19,306 bases of DNA from Candidatus Saccharibacteria bacterium UBA7683 (GTDB lineage: Bacteria > Patescibacteriota > Saccharimonadia > Saccharimonadales > UBA7683). The position numbers and the translations under genes were made by a program. Below, in pieces: positions 1 to 7,305 of this stretch. Location of the stretch: the NCBI GenBank assembly GCA_002482925.1, contig DLGX01000061.1, positions 1-19,306 on the forward strand. The letters run 5' to 3'. Below the pieces are notes generated by a model. That model was not told the DNA's origin and ran no database searches. It saw only the letters and a program-made list of their open reading frames with translations. The first letter of the stretch is position 1; each line of letters starts with the position of its first letter.

Positions 1-119
1 TGAATTACGGGCTTATCAATAATAGGCAACATCTCTTTTGGCATTGCCTTTGTTTGTGGAAGAAACCTGGTGCCAAACCCTGCTGCTGCGATAACTGCTT
101 TTCGTACTTTTTTTACCAT
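1..119 (-). CDS. galU: UTP--glucose-1-phosphate uridylyltransferase, N-terminal part (runs off the window)
   Basis: The minus strand from the ATG at 119-117 reads MVKKVRKAVIAAAGFGTRF followed by LPQTKAMPKEMLPI. This is the sugar-nucleotidyltransferase signature G-x-G-T-R-x(n)-P-x-T-K-x-x-P-K-E, typical of GalU. The family makes UDP-glucose from glucose-1-phosphate and UTP for cell-envelope glycans. Only about 39 residues lie in the window and the frame stays open to the edge. It is transcribed divergently from the GtrA-family gene, about 30 nt away, and both could serve surface polysaccharide synthesis (inference). Another nucleotidyltransferase such as RmlA would share part of the motif, but KAMPKEMLPI favours GalU. 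Confidence 0.85.
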   Translation of the reverse strand, partial: MVKKVRKAVIAAAGFGTRFLPQTKAMPKEMLPIIDKPVI

Positions 120-145
120 ACCTACAGCCTAACATACGCTATACT

Positions 146-592
146 ATGGACAAGATGGCACGTAGAAAAACACTAAAAAAACAGCTAGTAGAATACTTTG
201 TTGCTGGTGGTGCATTCTTTTGGAGCGGCTACGTTGCGTTTGCGATATTTGATTCACTGTTTCATTTGCCATTATTTGTTGCAAAACAGCTCGCCAACCT
301 TATTGGTCTTACAATTAACTATGTTCTAGAAGATCAGTGGGTCTTTAAAAAAGGCAAGAGCAAGCGTGCGTACGACAAGCGAAGAACTGGCCGATATGTA
401 GTAATTACAATTATTAACTTCGGCATAGATTATTTAATTGTACTTGGCCTAAAAGACATTGGTATAACCCCTTACTTGGGGCAGTTCGCCAGTGCAGGGT
501 TCTTTACCATTTGGAATTTTGTTTGGTACAAATACTGGGTATTTGCTCACCATCCTTCTAAAAAGAAGAGCAAGCGGAGATTAAAAAAATGA
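146..592 (+). CDS. GtrA-family small membrane protein
   Basis: 148 residues, the usual size for the GtrA-like family (four-helix membrane proteins often linked to lipid-linked sugar transport). Hydrophobic segments lie at roughly 15-35, 40-60, 80-100 and 110-130. The family-like patterns LIGLTINYVLEDQWVF and IWNFVWYKYWVF are present, and the tail is very basic (KKKSKRRLKK). No Shine-Dalgarno sequence is visible. A TATACT hexamer at 140-145 abuts the first ATG, so translation may instead begin at the ATG at 155 (MARRKTL) on a near-leaderless mRNA. The stop is TGA and overlaps the next gene by 4 nt (ATGA at 589-592). The exact substrate is unknown. Confidence 0.8.
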   Translation: MDKMARRKTLKKQLVEYFVAGGAFFWSGYVAFAIFDSLFHLPLFVAKQLANLIGLTINYVLEDQWVFKKGKSKRAYDKRRTGRYVVITIINFGIDYLIVLGLKDIGITPYLGQFASAGFFTIWNFVWYKYWVFAHHPSKKKSKRRLKK

Positions 593-1029
593 GCTCGCTC
601 AGACCAACCAAAAAACAACGGGAACTTCTAACCTTTATAGAACAGTTTGTATTAGAACACGGTTACGGGCCAAGCTATCGTGAAATAATGCGAGGCTGTA
701 ATTATAATTCAGTTGCAACCGTGGCTGTACACGTTAACAACCTTATTAACAGAGGCCATTTAACCAAGCGAGACAAAAGCGCTCGATCACTTGAAGTGGT
801 AAAACAAGAGGGCGCGGCGTCTACTACCCCGCAGCTTAAAATAACTGCAGCTAGTGAAAAATGGCTCATAGATATTATTGAACAAAAGTTTCAAGCAGTC
901 GAAACTGCAAAAAAGGTTGAACAAAAAGATATCGATCAACTCTATGTAATAACCGGCGCGCTTTCGGTACTAGGTTTTGACGGTGCTGCGGTTGCATTTA
1001 AGAGTCGACTCCGAGAAATTGACTCATAG
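589..1029 (+). CDS. LexA-type winged-helix DNA-binding protein without peptidase domain
   Basis: 146 residues. Residues 1-70 match the LexA DNA-binding domain: T-x-K-Q-R-E-L-L-x-F-I near the start, then HGYGPSYREIM and a recognition-helix region NSVATVAVHVNNLINRGHL. The remaining 75 residues are helical and lack the S24 Ser/Lys protease motifs of true LexA, so RecA-triggered self-cleavage is not expected. The gene is translationally coupled to the GtrA-family gene by an ATGA overlap. It could be a stand-alone regulator; its targets are unknown. The DNA-binding fold is well supported, but a role in the SOS response is not. Confidence 0.75.
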   Translation: MSSLRPTKKQRELLTFIEQFVLEHGYGPSYREIMRGCNYNSVATVAVHVNNLINRGHLTKRDKSARSLEVVKQEGAASTTPQLKITAASEKWLIDIIEQKFQAVETAKKVEQKDIDQLYVITGALSVLGFDGAAVAFKSRLREIDS

Positions 1030-1085
1030 TTATACAGAGTAGCTTATGCTTTGCGTGCGGAAATTAGTATTTATACTAGTGTGTA

Positions 1086-1838
1086 ATGAAGCGACCGCCA
1101 ATTAAACCAGCAGAACATGTGCGACTCTACGACTACTATAAAAATAGGCTACCAAACGAAAAGCTTGCGAAGTTTGGCCACAGTTTACTTTCAAAAGTAA
1201 TTAAGCCAACAATTACGTGGGAAGACAACGCGCGTGAACAAGTTGCCGAGCATGTGAAAGAAGGTAAACAGGTTCTTATGTTTGCCAAACATTCTCGCAA
1301 GCTCGACGTTCTTTTGCCAGCCGTACTTTTAAAACAAGAACCAGCCCTGCAGCCCTTAATAGGCAATGCGCGTATTCTTGCCCATGCAGGACTGTTTAAA
1401 AACCGGCTTGCAAGAAGGTTGTTCGACGGGCTAGGGGCAATTCCTGTGTTTAGGGCATCTAAAATTGATGCATTTGGTGGCAAGCAAGTTTCTGGGGTAA
1501 CCGAAAGTCTACTTGATGCAACTCGGGCCTGTATTAGTAAGAGGCAATCTATTGCGACCTTTCCTGAAGGTGGCCTCCAACCCAATAACCCAGACATAGT
1601 GGGTAATTTAGGCAAAGCGATGATACGGCTCGCTGTTGAAGGTGAAACTGCCGATGAACTACTGCCGTTGGCTATTGGTATTGCATACAAAAAGTCGAGA
1701 ATCTTACGTATACCTCAAGCAACACTACATATTACACCTATTGATTCAGTGGTTGGTATGCCTATTGAAGACGCAAGTGAGGTAGTAAAAAGCGCTATGG
1801 TACACGCCACACTCATGGCAAGAGGTTCATCTACATAG
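1086..1838 (+). CDS. PlsC-like 1-acyl-glycerol-3-phosphate acyltransferase family protein
   Basis: 250 residues, a normal length for PlsC-type acyltransferases, which transfer acyl chains to lysophosphatidate at the membrane. The HX4D catalytic motif is seen as H-S-R-K-L-D in MFAKHSRKLDVLLP (about residues 69-74). A substrate-binding FPEGG motif is near residue 160 (ATFPEGGLQPNN), and GAIPVFR in between matches motif II. There is no Shine-Dalgarno sequence. A TATACT hexamer at 1072-1077 ends 8 nt before the ATG, so the mRNA may be nearly leaderless. The acyl acceptor cannot be determined from the sequence. Confidence 0.8.
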   Translation: MKRPPIKPAEHVRLYDYYKNRLPNEKLAKFGHSLLSKVIKPTITWEDNAREQVAEHVKEGKQVLMFAKHSRKLDVLLPAVLLKQEPALQPLIGNARILAHAGLFKNRLARRLFDGLGAIPVFRASKIDAFGGKQVSGVTESLLDATRACISKRQSIATFPEGGLQPNNPDIVGNLGKAMIRLAVEGETADELLPLAIGIAYKKSRILRIPQATLHITPIDSVVGMPIEDASEVVKSAMVHATLMARGSST

Positions 1839-1858
1839 CTCCATACACAAAGTGGATC

Positions 1859-1887
1859 TTTACAGGGGTGATCAAACAATGTAGAAT
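1859..1887 (+). promoter_or_regulatory. sigma70-type promoter for tRNA-Asn
   Basis: TTTACA at 1859-1864 and TAGAAT at 1882-1887 are separated by exactly 17 nt. This predicts a start near 1894, about 27 nt before the tRNA. It is the only good promoter between the acyltransferase stop and the tRNA. Confidence 0.7.
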
Positions 1888-1920
1888 AGCCGTTGTATCT
1901 TGAATAAAGGTACAAATTAT

Positions 1921-1995
1921 TCCGGCGTAGCTCAGCGGTAGAGCAATTGACTGTTAATCAATGGGCCACTGGTTCGAATCCAGTCGCCGGAGCCA
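1921..1995 (+). tRNA. tRNA-Asn (anticodon GTT)
   Basis: A complete cloverleaf: acceptor TCCGGCG/CGCCGGA, D-arm GCTC-AGCGGTA-GAGC, anticodon stem ATTGA/TCAAT with loop CTGTTAA (anticodon GUU), variable loop GGGCC, T-arm ACTGG-TTCGAAT-CCAGT, discriminator G and an encoded CCA. It is flanked by a matching promoter and an intrinsic terminator, so it is a stand-alone transcription unit. It marks the left edge of the accessory region. Confidence 0.97.
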
Positions 1996-2014
1996 GAAAT
2001 TTTGTAACAGAGGT

Positions 2015-2049
2015 AGACTTGGTTCCTAGACCAGGTCTTTCTATTTTTT
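2015..2049 (+). terminator. intrinsic terminator after tRNA-Asn
   Basis: A 9-bp stem AGACTTGGT / ACCAGGTCT (one G-U pair) with a TCCTAG loop is followed by TTCTATTTTTT. It lies 20 nt beyond the tRNA CCA end. Confidence 0.8.
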
Positions 2050-2252
2050 GTAAAGTATCCCTGATCTGTTAGCGAGTTCGAACCTTGTCCTAAATAAACC
2101 AACAAACCAAACAAATGTTGGAACCATCAAAAATAGCTCTTTTTGAGCCGTTAACTCCTCAAAAAGAGTTCCTGAACCGACCTGTTTCCCTATGACGGAA
2201 CAGCACCCAGAAAACCGACCTTTTTCCATGACCCGTCTCAGTCTGCATATGT
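2050..2252. other. non-coding stretch with hairpin and imperfect direct repeat
   Basis: No credible gene is seen between the tRNA terminator and the promoter of the resistance operon. A perfect 11-bp inverted repeat CTCTTTTTGAG / CTCAAAAAGAG occupies 2137-2147 and 2158-2168. It has no U-run after it, so it is not a standard terminator. An imperfect direct repeat beginning AACCGACCT is at 2175-2196 and 2213-2232 (AACCGACCTGTTTCC... against AACCGACCTTTTTCC..., both continuing into ATGAC). These could be protein-binding or recombination sites, or remnants of insertion. Confidence 0.5.
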
Positions 2253-2281
2253 TTGACACAATATGATACTTATGTTAATAT
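2253..2281 (+). promoter_or_regulatory. strong sigma70-type promoter of the ABC-F/phosphotransferase operon
   Basis: A perfect TTGACA at 2253-2258 and TAATAT at 2276-2281 are separated by 17 nt. The predicted start is near 2288, leaving a leader of about 170 nt before the ABC-F start codon. Confidence 0.85.
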
Positions 2282-2314
2282 CTAAGTTAGTAATTAATTC
2301 AGGAGAACATATAG

Positions 2315-2341
2315 ATGATAAGAATCGCACGAGCAAAGTAG
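2315..2341 (+). CDS. 9-codon leader ORF (MIRIARAK) of the ABC-F attenuator
   Basis: ATG at 2315 is preceded by AGGAG (2301-2305) with 9-nt spacing and followed by eight sense codons and TAG at 2339-2341, giving MIRIARAK. It lies early in the leader, ahead of an intrinsic terminator, in the position typical of leader peptides that sense ribosome-targeting antibiotics. The ending Arg-Ala-Lys fits the basic-X-basic (+X+) pattern known to stall macrolide-bound ribosomes. The inferred role is to stall with drug and thereby alter leader folding. The inducing drug cannot be read from the sequence. Confidence 0.7.
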   Translation: MIRIARAK

Positions 2342-2450
2342 TCGCACAAGCGTCTTTTTTCGTATGATTCTTTTCTATTAGTTTAACTTCCTCTAAAAAA
2401 GCCGAGCACTTGCGTGACTACTCACCTAAATGCTCGGCTTTTTGTTTTGG
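2320..2450 (+). promoter_or_regulatory. transcription attenuator with competing helices
   Basis: Three helices compete. Helix A pairs 2320-2331 (AAGAATCGCACG, inside the leader ORF) with 2361-2372 (CGTATGATTCTT), with one mismatch. Helix B pairs 2337-2350 (AGTAGTCGCACAAG) with 2409-2422 (CTTGCGTGACTACT), 13 of 14 positions, inside the terminator loop. The terminator itself pairs 2401-2408 with 2431-2438. CGAGCA at 2330-2335 also repeats the terminator 5' arm and could capture its 3' arm. A ribosome paused on the leader ORF would cover helix A and B strands. Which structure is the antiterminator needs folding analysis. Confidence 0.65.
2395..2450 (+). terminator. conditional intrinsic terminator upstream of ABC-F
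   Basis: GCCGAGCA (2401-2408) pairs perfectly with TGCTCGGC (2431-2438), extended by A/T pairs and followed by TTTTTGTTTT. It ends at the ABC-F ribosome binding site (GGAG 2449-2452), so unless it is bypassed the operon is silent. Confidence 0.8.
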
Positions 2451-2458
2451 AGAAAACT

Positions 2459-3949
2459 ATGCTAAATCTGTATAAAATTACAAAGTCATATAAAGATAAA
2501 CTTGTTCTTAAAGATATTACTTTGTCAGCTGATCCCGGTGAGGTAATTGCCCTCATTGGTGCGAATGGTGTTGGTAAAACAACCCTGCTAAAGATACTGC
2601 TCGGTGAAGTCGTTCCTGATAATGGGAACATTACTGACCATCACGATGTTGTTGGCTATATCCCTCAGGAGCTGGACGATCTTAATGAAACTATCGAAGA
2701 GAGCTTTGATTCTGTCGAATCATGGCGAATTGACTATGCACTTAATCTGGTTGATCTGGGTAATATCCCCAGGAATCGCTTCCTCGGCAACCTTAGTGGC
2801 GGTCAGAAAACTCGTGTTGCTATTGCCCATGTTCTTGCCCAAGACCCCGAGCCTACAGTTCTATTGCTGGATGAGCCTACAAATAATCTAGATACTGAAG
2901 GCTTAGAATGGCTCGAGAATTTCATTAAACGTTTCAAAGGTGCAGTCTTGTTCGTAAGTCATGACAGACATTTCATCAACACGGTTGCTACAAAGATTGT
3001 TGAGCTAAAAGCAGGTGTAACAAGGTCGTATGGTGGTAACTACGAGTTCTATAAACAGCAGAAGGAGATTGAGCACCAGGCAGCACTGGAGAAATATGAG
3101 AAGCATCAAGACGAGAAAAAACGTCTCAAGAAGGCCATGGTTGCACAGAAAGAAGCAACCAAACACGTCCACGAACACATCAAGCGTGCGGATAATGATA
3201 AATACCAGAGAGACTTCTTTAGAAATAGGGTTTCAGTGAAATTAGGTCAAAAAGCTAAAAACCTAGAGACTAGACTAGATAAACTTGAAGAGGTCGAAAG
3301 ACCTGATTCCGACAAGCACTACCAATTTAGTTTACGAGGAGCTTCACATTCCAGTAAATTATTGATGCTGGTCGAGGGTATTTCGAAGTCATACAATAAG
3401 CATGTTGTCCTATCAGATATAAATTTCGAGATTAGAGGCAACGAACATGTTCTTATAAAGGGTTTGAATGGTTCGGGTAAATCTACCCTGCTACACATAC
3501 TTGCCGGACAACTCGCACCGAGTAGTGGTAGCGTTACTTACGGCAATGAAGTCACTGTAGGTTACTTTTCTCAGGATACAGAGGGTCTGAATTACAAAAT
3601 TTCAGCTCTAGATAACTTGAGCACAACTGAAGCAAGGCAAGAAGCGATTTACCGTCAGGCTCGCAGCCTCGGAATCACTGCTGAAGATCTGTTGAAGATG
3701 CCAGGTGAACTATCTCGTGGTCAACAGTCTAAGCTAGGTTTCGCCAAGCTTCTTTTAGCTAACCACGATTTAATTATTCTAGATGAGCCAACAAATCATC
3801 TCGATATCGTTACTAAAGAACAGCTTGAAAAAGCGTTGCAAAGTTACATGGGGGCCGTATTGGTTGCTTCGCACGATGTATACTTCTTGCAACAGCTGAA
3901 AATAAATCAAACGATAGAACTTAAAATGGGAAGGATCATAGAATCATGA
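2459..3949 (+). CDS. ABC-F ATPase, probable antibiotic-resistance ribosome protection protein
   Basis: 496 residues with two ABC domains and no membrane segments, the layout of ABC-F proteins that act on ribosomes and displace or counteract bound drugs. Domain 1 has Walker A GANGVGKTT (34-42), LSGGQ (112-116), Walker B VLLLDEPTNNLD (134-145) and switch His168. A charged helical linker spans about 196-300. Domain 2 has Walker A GLNGSGKST (335-343), a degenerate signature LSRGQQ, and LIILDEPTNHLD. The ATG at 2459 is chosen over an upstream in-frame ATG at 2414, which lies inside the attenuator hairpin. GGAG sits 6 nt before the chosen start. The attenuated leader favours a resistance member over housekeeping EttA-like factors. 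It overlaps the next gene by 4 nt. Confidence 0.85.
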   Translation: MLNLYKITKSYKDKLVLKDITLSADPGEVIALIGANGVGKTTLLKILLGEVVPDNGNITDHHDVVGYIPQELDDLNETIEESFDSVESWRIDYALNLVDLGNIPRNRFLGNLSGGQKTRVAIAHVLAQDPEPTVLLLDEPTNNLDTEGLEWLENFIKRFKGAVLFVSHDRHFINTVATKIVELKAGVTRSYGGNYEFYKQQKEIEHQAALEKYEKHQDEKKRLKKAMVAQKEATKHVHEHIKRADNDKYQRDFFRNRVSVKLGQKAKNLETRLDKLEEVERPDSDKHYQFSLRGASHSSKLLMLVEGISKSYNKHVVLSDINFEIRGNEHVLIKGLNGSGKSTLLHILAGQLAPSSGSVTYGNEVTVGYFSQDTEGLNYKISALDNLSTTEARQEAIYRQARSLGITAEDLLKMPGELSRGQQSKLGFAKLLLANHDLIILDEPTNHLDIVTKEQLEKALQSYMGAVLVASHDVYFLQQLKINQTIELKMGRIIES

Positions 3950-4884
3950 AGCACTACATAGTCAGTCTTGAAGAGGCAAGACAGTTCTTAGATAGCCATT
4001 TTAGCCTAAAGACTACACAGGTTGAGCTATTGAATGGGGGTGACTGGTCAGCCGCCTATGCGTATGTACTTGAGGGTGAAGAATATGTAATTCGCTTCGC
4101 CGCAAGTCAGGAAGATTTTGCTAAAGATCAAGCTATTAGCCAATATGCTTCTGAAAAGCTGCATGTTCCAAAAGTCACCGAGATAGGTAAAGCTTTGCGT
4201 GGTTTTTACGCTATCTCGGAACGCCATCATGGTATTTTTCTTGATGAACTTGATGGTGAGCAGATGCTTAAAACACTGCCAAGCCTTTTAATGACTCTCG
4301 ATGAAATTAGAGAAGTTGATTTAACTAGCACTACTGCCTACGGCTGGTGGGAAGCGAAAGGGACTGGAAATTGTGTTACCTGGCGAGAGTTTCTAACTAA
4401 CGGTTTTGACGATAAGCCTGGCGAGCGAACACATGGCTGGCGCAAGAAACTAGAATCTTCGTCAGTTGGTTCAGGTACCTTTGATAAGATTCGCTCATCG
4501 CTCGAAGTACTAGCAGCTGACATGCCAAGTGAGCGGCACCTAATACATAATGATCTTTTGTATCGCAATGTTTTGGTCGAGGATAACGAAATCTCGGTAG
4601 TTATTGATTGGGGCAACTCGATGTATGGCGACTTCCTATATGATATTGCTCTACTTATCTACTATTGGTCATGGTTTCCCAGATGGGAAGATATCGATAT
4701 CAAAAAGACAGTGGTTGATCACTATGCGAGTATTGGCCTTGAGGTTCCAGATATAGAAAAGCGTTTACTATGCTATCAAATTCATATTGGCTTGGATGGC
4801 ATAAAGTACAGTGCATTTACAGGCAACCAAGAGCATTTAGAACAAAAAACAGAACAGACAGTTAAGCTATTGGATTACCTTTGA
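3946..4884 (+). CDS. hygromycin-B-phosphotransferase-like antibiotic kinase (APH family)
   Basis: 312 residues. The kinase catalytic loop is LIHNDLLYRNVLV with H201, D203 (catalytic base) and N208. The metal-binding aspartate is D221 in VVIDWGNSMYGDFLYDIA. The TTAYGWWEAKGTGNCVTWREF block and the DWGNSMYGDFLYD block resemble hygromycin B 4-O-phosphotransferase (APH(4)) more than the 3'-phosphotransferases. Phosphorylation of an aminoglycoside or a related ribosome-targeting compound in the cytoplasm is expected. The substrate is inferred, and macrolide kinases are a more distant alternative. It overlaps the ABC-F stop by 4 nt and so shares its attenuator control. The 3' end overlaps the convergent recombinase gene by 10 nt. 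Confidence 0.82.
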   Translation: MKHYIVSLEEARQFLDSHFSLKTTQVELLNGGDWSAAYAYVLEGEEYVIRFAASQEDFAKDQAISQYASEKLHVPKVTEIGKALRGFYAISERHHGIFLDELDGEQMLKTLPSLLMTLDEIREVDLTSTTAYGWWEAKGTGNCVTWREFLTNGFDDKPGERTHGWRKKLESSSVGSGTFDKIRSSLEVLAADMPSERHLIHNDLLYRNVLVEDNEISVVIDWGNSMYGDFLYDIALLIYYWSWFPRWEDIDIKKTVVDHYASIGLEVPDIEKRLLCYQIHIGLDGIKYSAFTGNQEHLEQKTEQTVKLLDYL

Positions 4885-6155
4885 AACAAAAGCTGGGATT
4901 CCTTAATCTGCAGCTTGGTCTCAATTCCTGCTGCAAAGGCTGTCCTGTCATTCTCTGTGCCTCTGCTGAGAATATATCGGGCATACTCAATGAGTGGCTC
5001 ATCTAGCTTTTGTTCGATTTTGTAATGACCCAATACTGTTTGGGTTGTGTGGTAATGTTTTTCGATCTTGGCCTGAAGTTTATTGGATATCCGAATCTCT
5101 TTATGATTCTGCTCAATAAACTCTTGAATCAGGAGACACAGGTTATCCTCGTTTATATATTTCTCAGGACAGTTTGGATCTTTCCGTCTGGTGCAGTTGT
5201 AGTAGACGAAGCGTTTGTAATCCCCGGTTTTCTTGATGACTTTAACTTTTTCCTGAGCAGTTATATCAGCACCACATCTACCGCAGATGAACAGCCCCCG
5301 GAAGGAGAAGATCTTTGATCCCCAGACACCTTTGTAAACACCTCGAGTTTCTTGAACTAAGTCATATAGCTCTTTGGAGATCAGTGGTTTATGCGAACCT
5401 GTATACCAAGTTCCTTCAGGCGATTCTGGATACTGGAACTTGCCGTAGTAGAAGGGGGTGCTTAGTATTACAAGGATCTGGCTGATGCTCACTGGTTTCC
5501 CAGAACGGCCAGTAAATTCTTGTTCATCCAACCAATTCTTAAGTCTTCTACCACTCCAGCTTTCATGCCCAGCTTTATGGAACATCTCGGCCACTATCTT
5601 CGCTCTCTCTGGATCGGGGATAATGTCTTTTACTCCTCCAAAGGCTCTGTTCATGTAGCCTAGTGGGGCAACGCCAGGTCTCCAGCCCATCTCACACTTC
5701 GTTCGTATACCACGCTTCACATTAACGCTCTTATTATCATTCTCGAGCTTGGCTTGGGAGCAGAGAATCATTAGGAGGAATTTCTCATTCGGGTTATTCG
5801 TGAAAGTTTGCGAATAAGTTCGTATATGTAGCAGTTTCCCTTGATCCATTAGATCAACAATTGAGCCCAGGTCTCCTGCGCAGCGAGAAAGGCGATCGGG
5901 GGCCCAGGTCAAAACGGCGTCGTACTCATCATCTGCTATTCCTTTGAGCATTTGGTTGTAGACGGGTCGTTGCCCTGAGTCTTTAGCCGAGTGACTCTCC
6001 TGTAATTCGCATACAACGTTTAAGCCCTCGTTTTCGGCGAGGGATCTCATTTCTGCAAGTTGTGAATCGATACTCATTGCCTGACGCTCGTCAGACTCGG
6101 AAGATTTTCGAGCGTATAGGCAGTATTTAAGTGGTTGTGTATTGTTGTCCAGCAT
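4875..6155 (-). CDS. large serine recombinase (site-specific integrase)
   Basis: 426 residues. The N-terminal resolvase catalytic domain (about 1-150) starts with YCLYARKSS, where the serine of Y-A-R-K-S (S18) is the likely nucleophile, and contains the DRLSR motif near residue 88. A recombinase domain follows (about 165-275, with LGYMNRAFGG...ILVILSTPFYYGKFQYP). A zinc ribbon has the cysteines of CGRCG and, 25-35 residues later, of YYNCTRRKDPNC. The C-terminal coiled coil is short. Such enzymes integrate and excise elements between attP and attB. It is convergent with the resistance operon and overlaps it by 10 nt, so it is the likely mover of that operon. I could not define its att sites with confidence. 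Confidence 0.9.
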   Translation of the reverse strand: MLDNNTQPLKYCLYARKSSESDERQAMSIDSQLAEMRSLAENEGLNVVCELQESHSAKDSGQRPVYNQMLKGIADDEYDAVLTWAPDRLSRCAGDLGSIVDLMDQGKLLHIRTYSQTFTNNPNEKFLLMILCSQAKLENDNKSVNVKRGIRTKCEMGWRPGVAPLGYMNRAFGGVKDIIPDPERAKIVAEMFHKAGHESWSGRRLKNWLDEQEFTGRSGKPVSISQILVILSTPFYYGKFQYPESPEGTWYTGSHKPLISKELYDLVQETRGVYKGVWGSKIFSFRGLFICGRCGADITAQEKVKVIKKTGDYKRFVYYNCTRRKDPNCPEKYINEDNLCLLIQEFIEQNHKEIRISNKLQAKIEKHYHTTQTVLGHYKIEQKLDEPLIEYARYILSRGTENDRTAFAAGIETKLQIKESQLLFQR

Positions 6156-6190
6156 GGCTGTACATCAAACAGTACCGCCGTCTGATCTGT

Positions 6191-6203
6191 AAGTCTAGCC
6201 CAA
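6191..6203. repeat. 13-bp direct repeat copy 1 (AAGTCTAGCCCAA)
   Basis: Identical to 7820-7832. It lies between the recombinase start and the reductase stop. The two copies bracket the reductase and FxLYD genes. A few 13-mer repeats are expected by chance in 19 kb, so this is only a weak candidate for a recombination site. Confidence 0.35.
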
Positions 6204-6213
6204 ATTGTAAACT

Positions 6214-7254
6214 CTAGCGATAATAGTATTTTCTATCACGCATTACATTAATTGCCATGCTCACAAAGGCTGCTTCATCAAATCCGTCGATAATTCTATT
6301 TAGATCGGCGTCTTCCATATCAAGCTGATAGTCAGCACCCGTTATAGCATCATTCAAGTATCTTTCGTTGGAGCAAGCTGTTAGCGCGACAGTACTTGGA
6401 TAGCCAGTAACCCAACTAATAGCTAGTTGAGAAAGCGTTAGACCACGATTCTGCCCATATTCTTGTAGCTGTTTAATTCTATCTAAGCCTCGTTTGAAAA
6501 GTTTTAATCCTTCTGGGATATCATCACCGGCTTCCTCTTCATCCATACTGACTGCCGTAGTAAGGTCGTTAATCGTACTTTCCGTGAGAATTCCTTTTAG
6601 AAGAGGACTGTGCGCTAACACTGCCAGCTTGTTACTGTGGGCAGCAACGATAGCATCAGTGGGGCCTTCAACCAGGTTGAAAAATGGCTGAGATGCAACA
6701 GGTCTAGGTAGACCTTCGGCATCACAAGCGCGAACTAATTCTTCGAGGTCCTCAGCAGAATAATTTGACACACCATACGCTCGTATCTTGCCTGCTTCAA
6801 TAAGTTCGCTCATTGTTGCTGCATGTTCAACTGGTTCAACAGTATCGTCTCTAACGTGTAGTTGGTACAAATCAATTACACCTACAGCCTTACCTAAGAT
6901 AGTAAGGCTTTTATCTACTTGCTCACGAATTCGCGGAGGGGAAGTATCAGCTCTTTTTCCAGCTCTGCTTAATGTCACCTGGTGGTCGTACGAGGTGCTA
7001 AGTCCTGTTTTGGTAGCAATCACCACTTCATCTCGCGGCAAGTAACCTTCTCTTACGGCAATACCGATCAACCCCTCAGTTCCATAGTTATCTGAGGTAT
7101 CAAAAAGGGTCACGCCTCTATCGAAAGCCCGACCCATAGAACGAACAGCATCGTATTCATCGAGTTTATCGCCAAGATGATATGTGCCGTAGCCAATCAC
7201 AGAAGCCTCTAATCCAGACTCTCCTAGTGTGACTGTTCTTAAATTATCTGCCAT
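6214..7254 (-). CDS. aldo/keto reductase
   Basis: 346 residues, the usual (alpha/beta)8 length. The N-terminus SVIGYGTYHLGD and the catalytic tetrad are visible: Asp and Tyr in LFDTSDNYGTEG (near 51 and 58), Lys in IATKTGL (near 82) and His in LYQLHVRD. GVSNYS (about residue 162) and the late NADPH-binding region are also present. It is probably an NADPH-dependent carbonyl reductase of the YghZ/Kvbeta/PdxI-like broad group; the substrate is unknown. A TAATAT hexamer (minus strand, 7264-7269) ends 9 nt before the ATG, which suggests its own near-leaderless promoter. Confidence 0.85.
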   Translation of the reverse strand: MADNLRTVTLGESGLEASVIGYGTYHLGDKLDEYDAVRSMGRAFDRGVTLFDTSDNYGTEGLIGIAVREGYLPRDEVVIATKTGLSTSYDHQVTLSRAGKRADTSPPRIREQVDKSLTILGKAVGVIDLYQLHVRDDTVEPVEHAATMSELIEAGKIRAYGVSNYSAEDLEELVRACDAEGLPRPVASQPFFNLVEGPTDAIVAAHSNKLAVLAHSPLLKGILTESTINDLTTAVSMDEEEAGDDIPEGLKLFKRGLDRIKQLQEYGQNRGLTLSQLAISWVTGYPSTVALTACSNERYLNDAITGADYQLDMEDADLNRIIDGFDEAAFVSMAINVMRDRKYYYR

Positions 7255-7305
7255 AGTAATGTCATATTAGCAGTCGTTCACACAGAACCAAACCTTAAGC
7301 AGATT

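Noticed and set aside
2137..2168. Second terminator before the resistance operon
   Set aside because: The strong stem is not followed by a U-tract on either strand.
1932..2259. Minus-strand open frames across and beyond tRNA-Asn (with GDWIRTSG-like and RTRFELANR-like strings)
   Set aside because: They are antisense translations of the tRNA and its flank, a common source of false genes. The region has a tRNA, a terminator and repeats instead.
2414..2458. Upstream ATG extension of the ABC-F protein
   Set aside because: It lies inside the attenuator hairpin, has no ribosome site, and its residues do not belong to the ABC-F N-terminus. The ATG at 2459 has GGAG at the correct distance.
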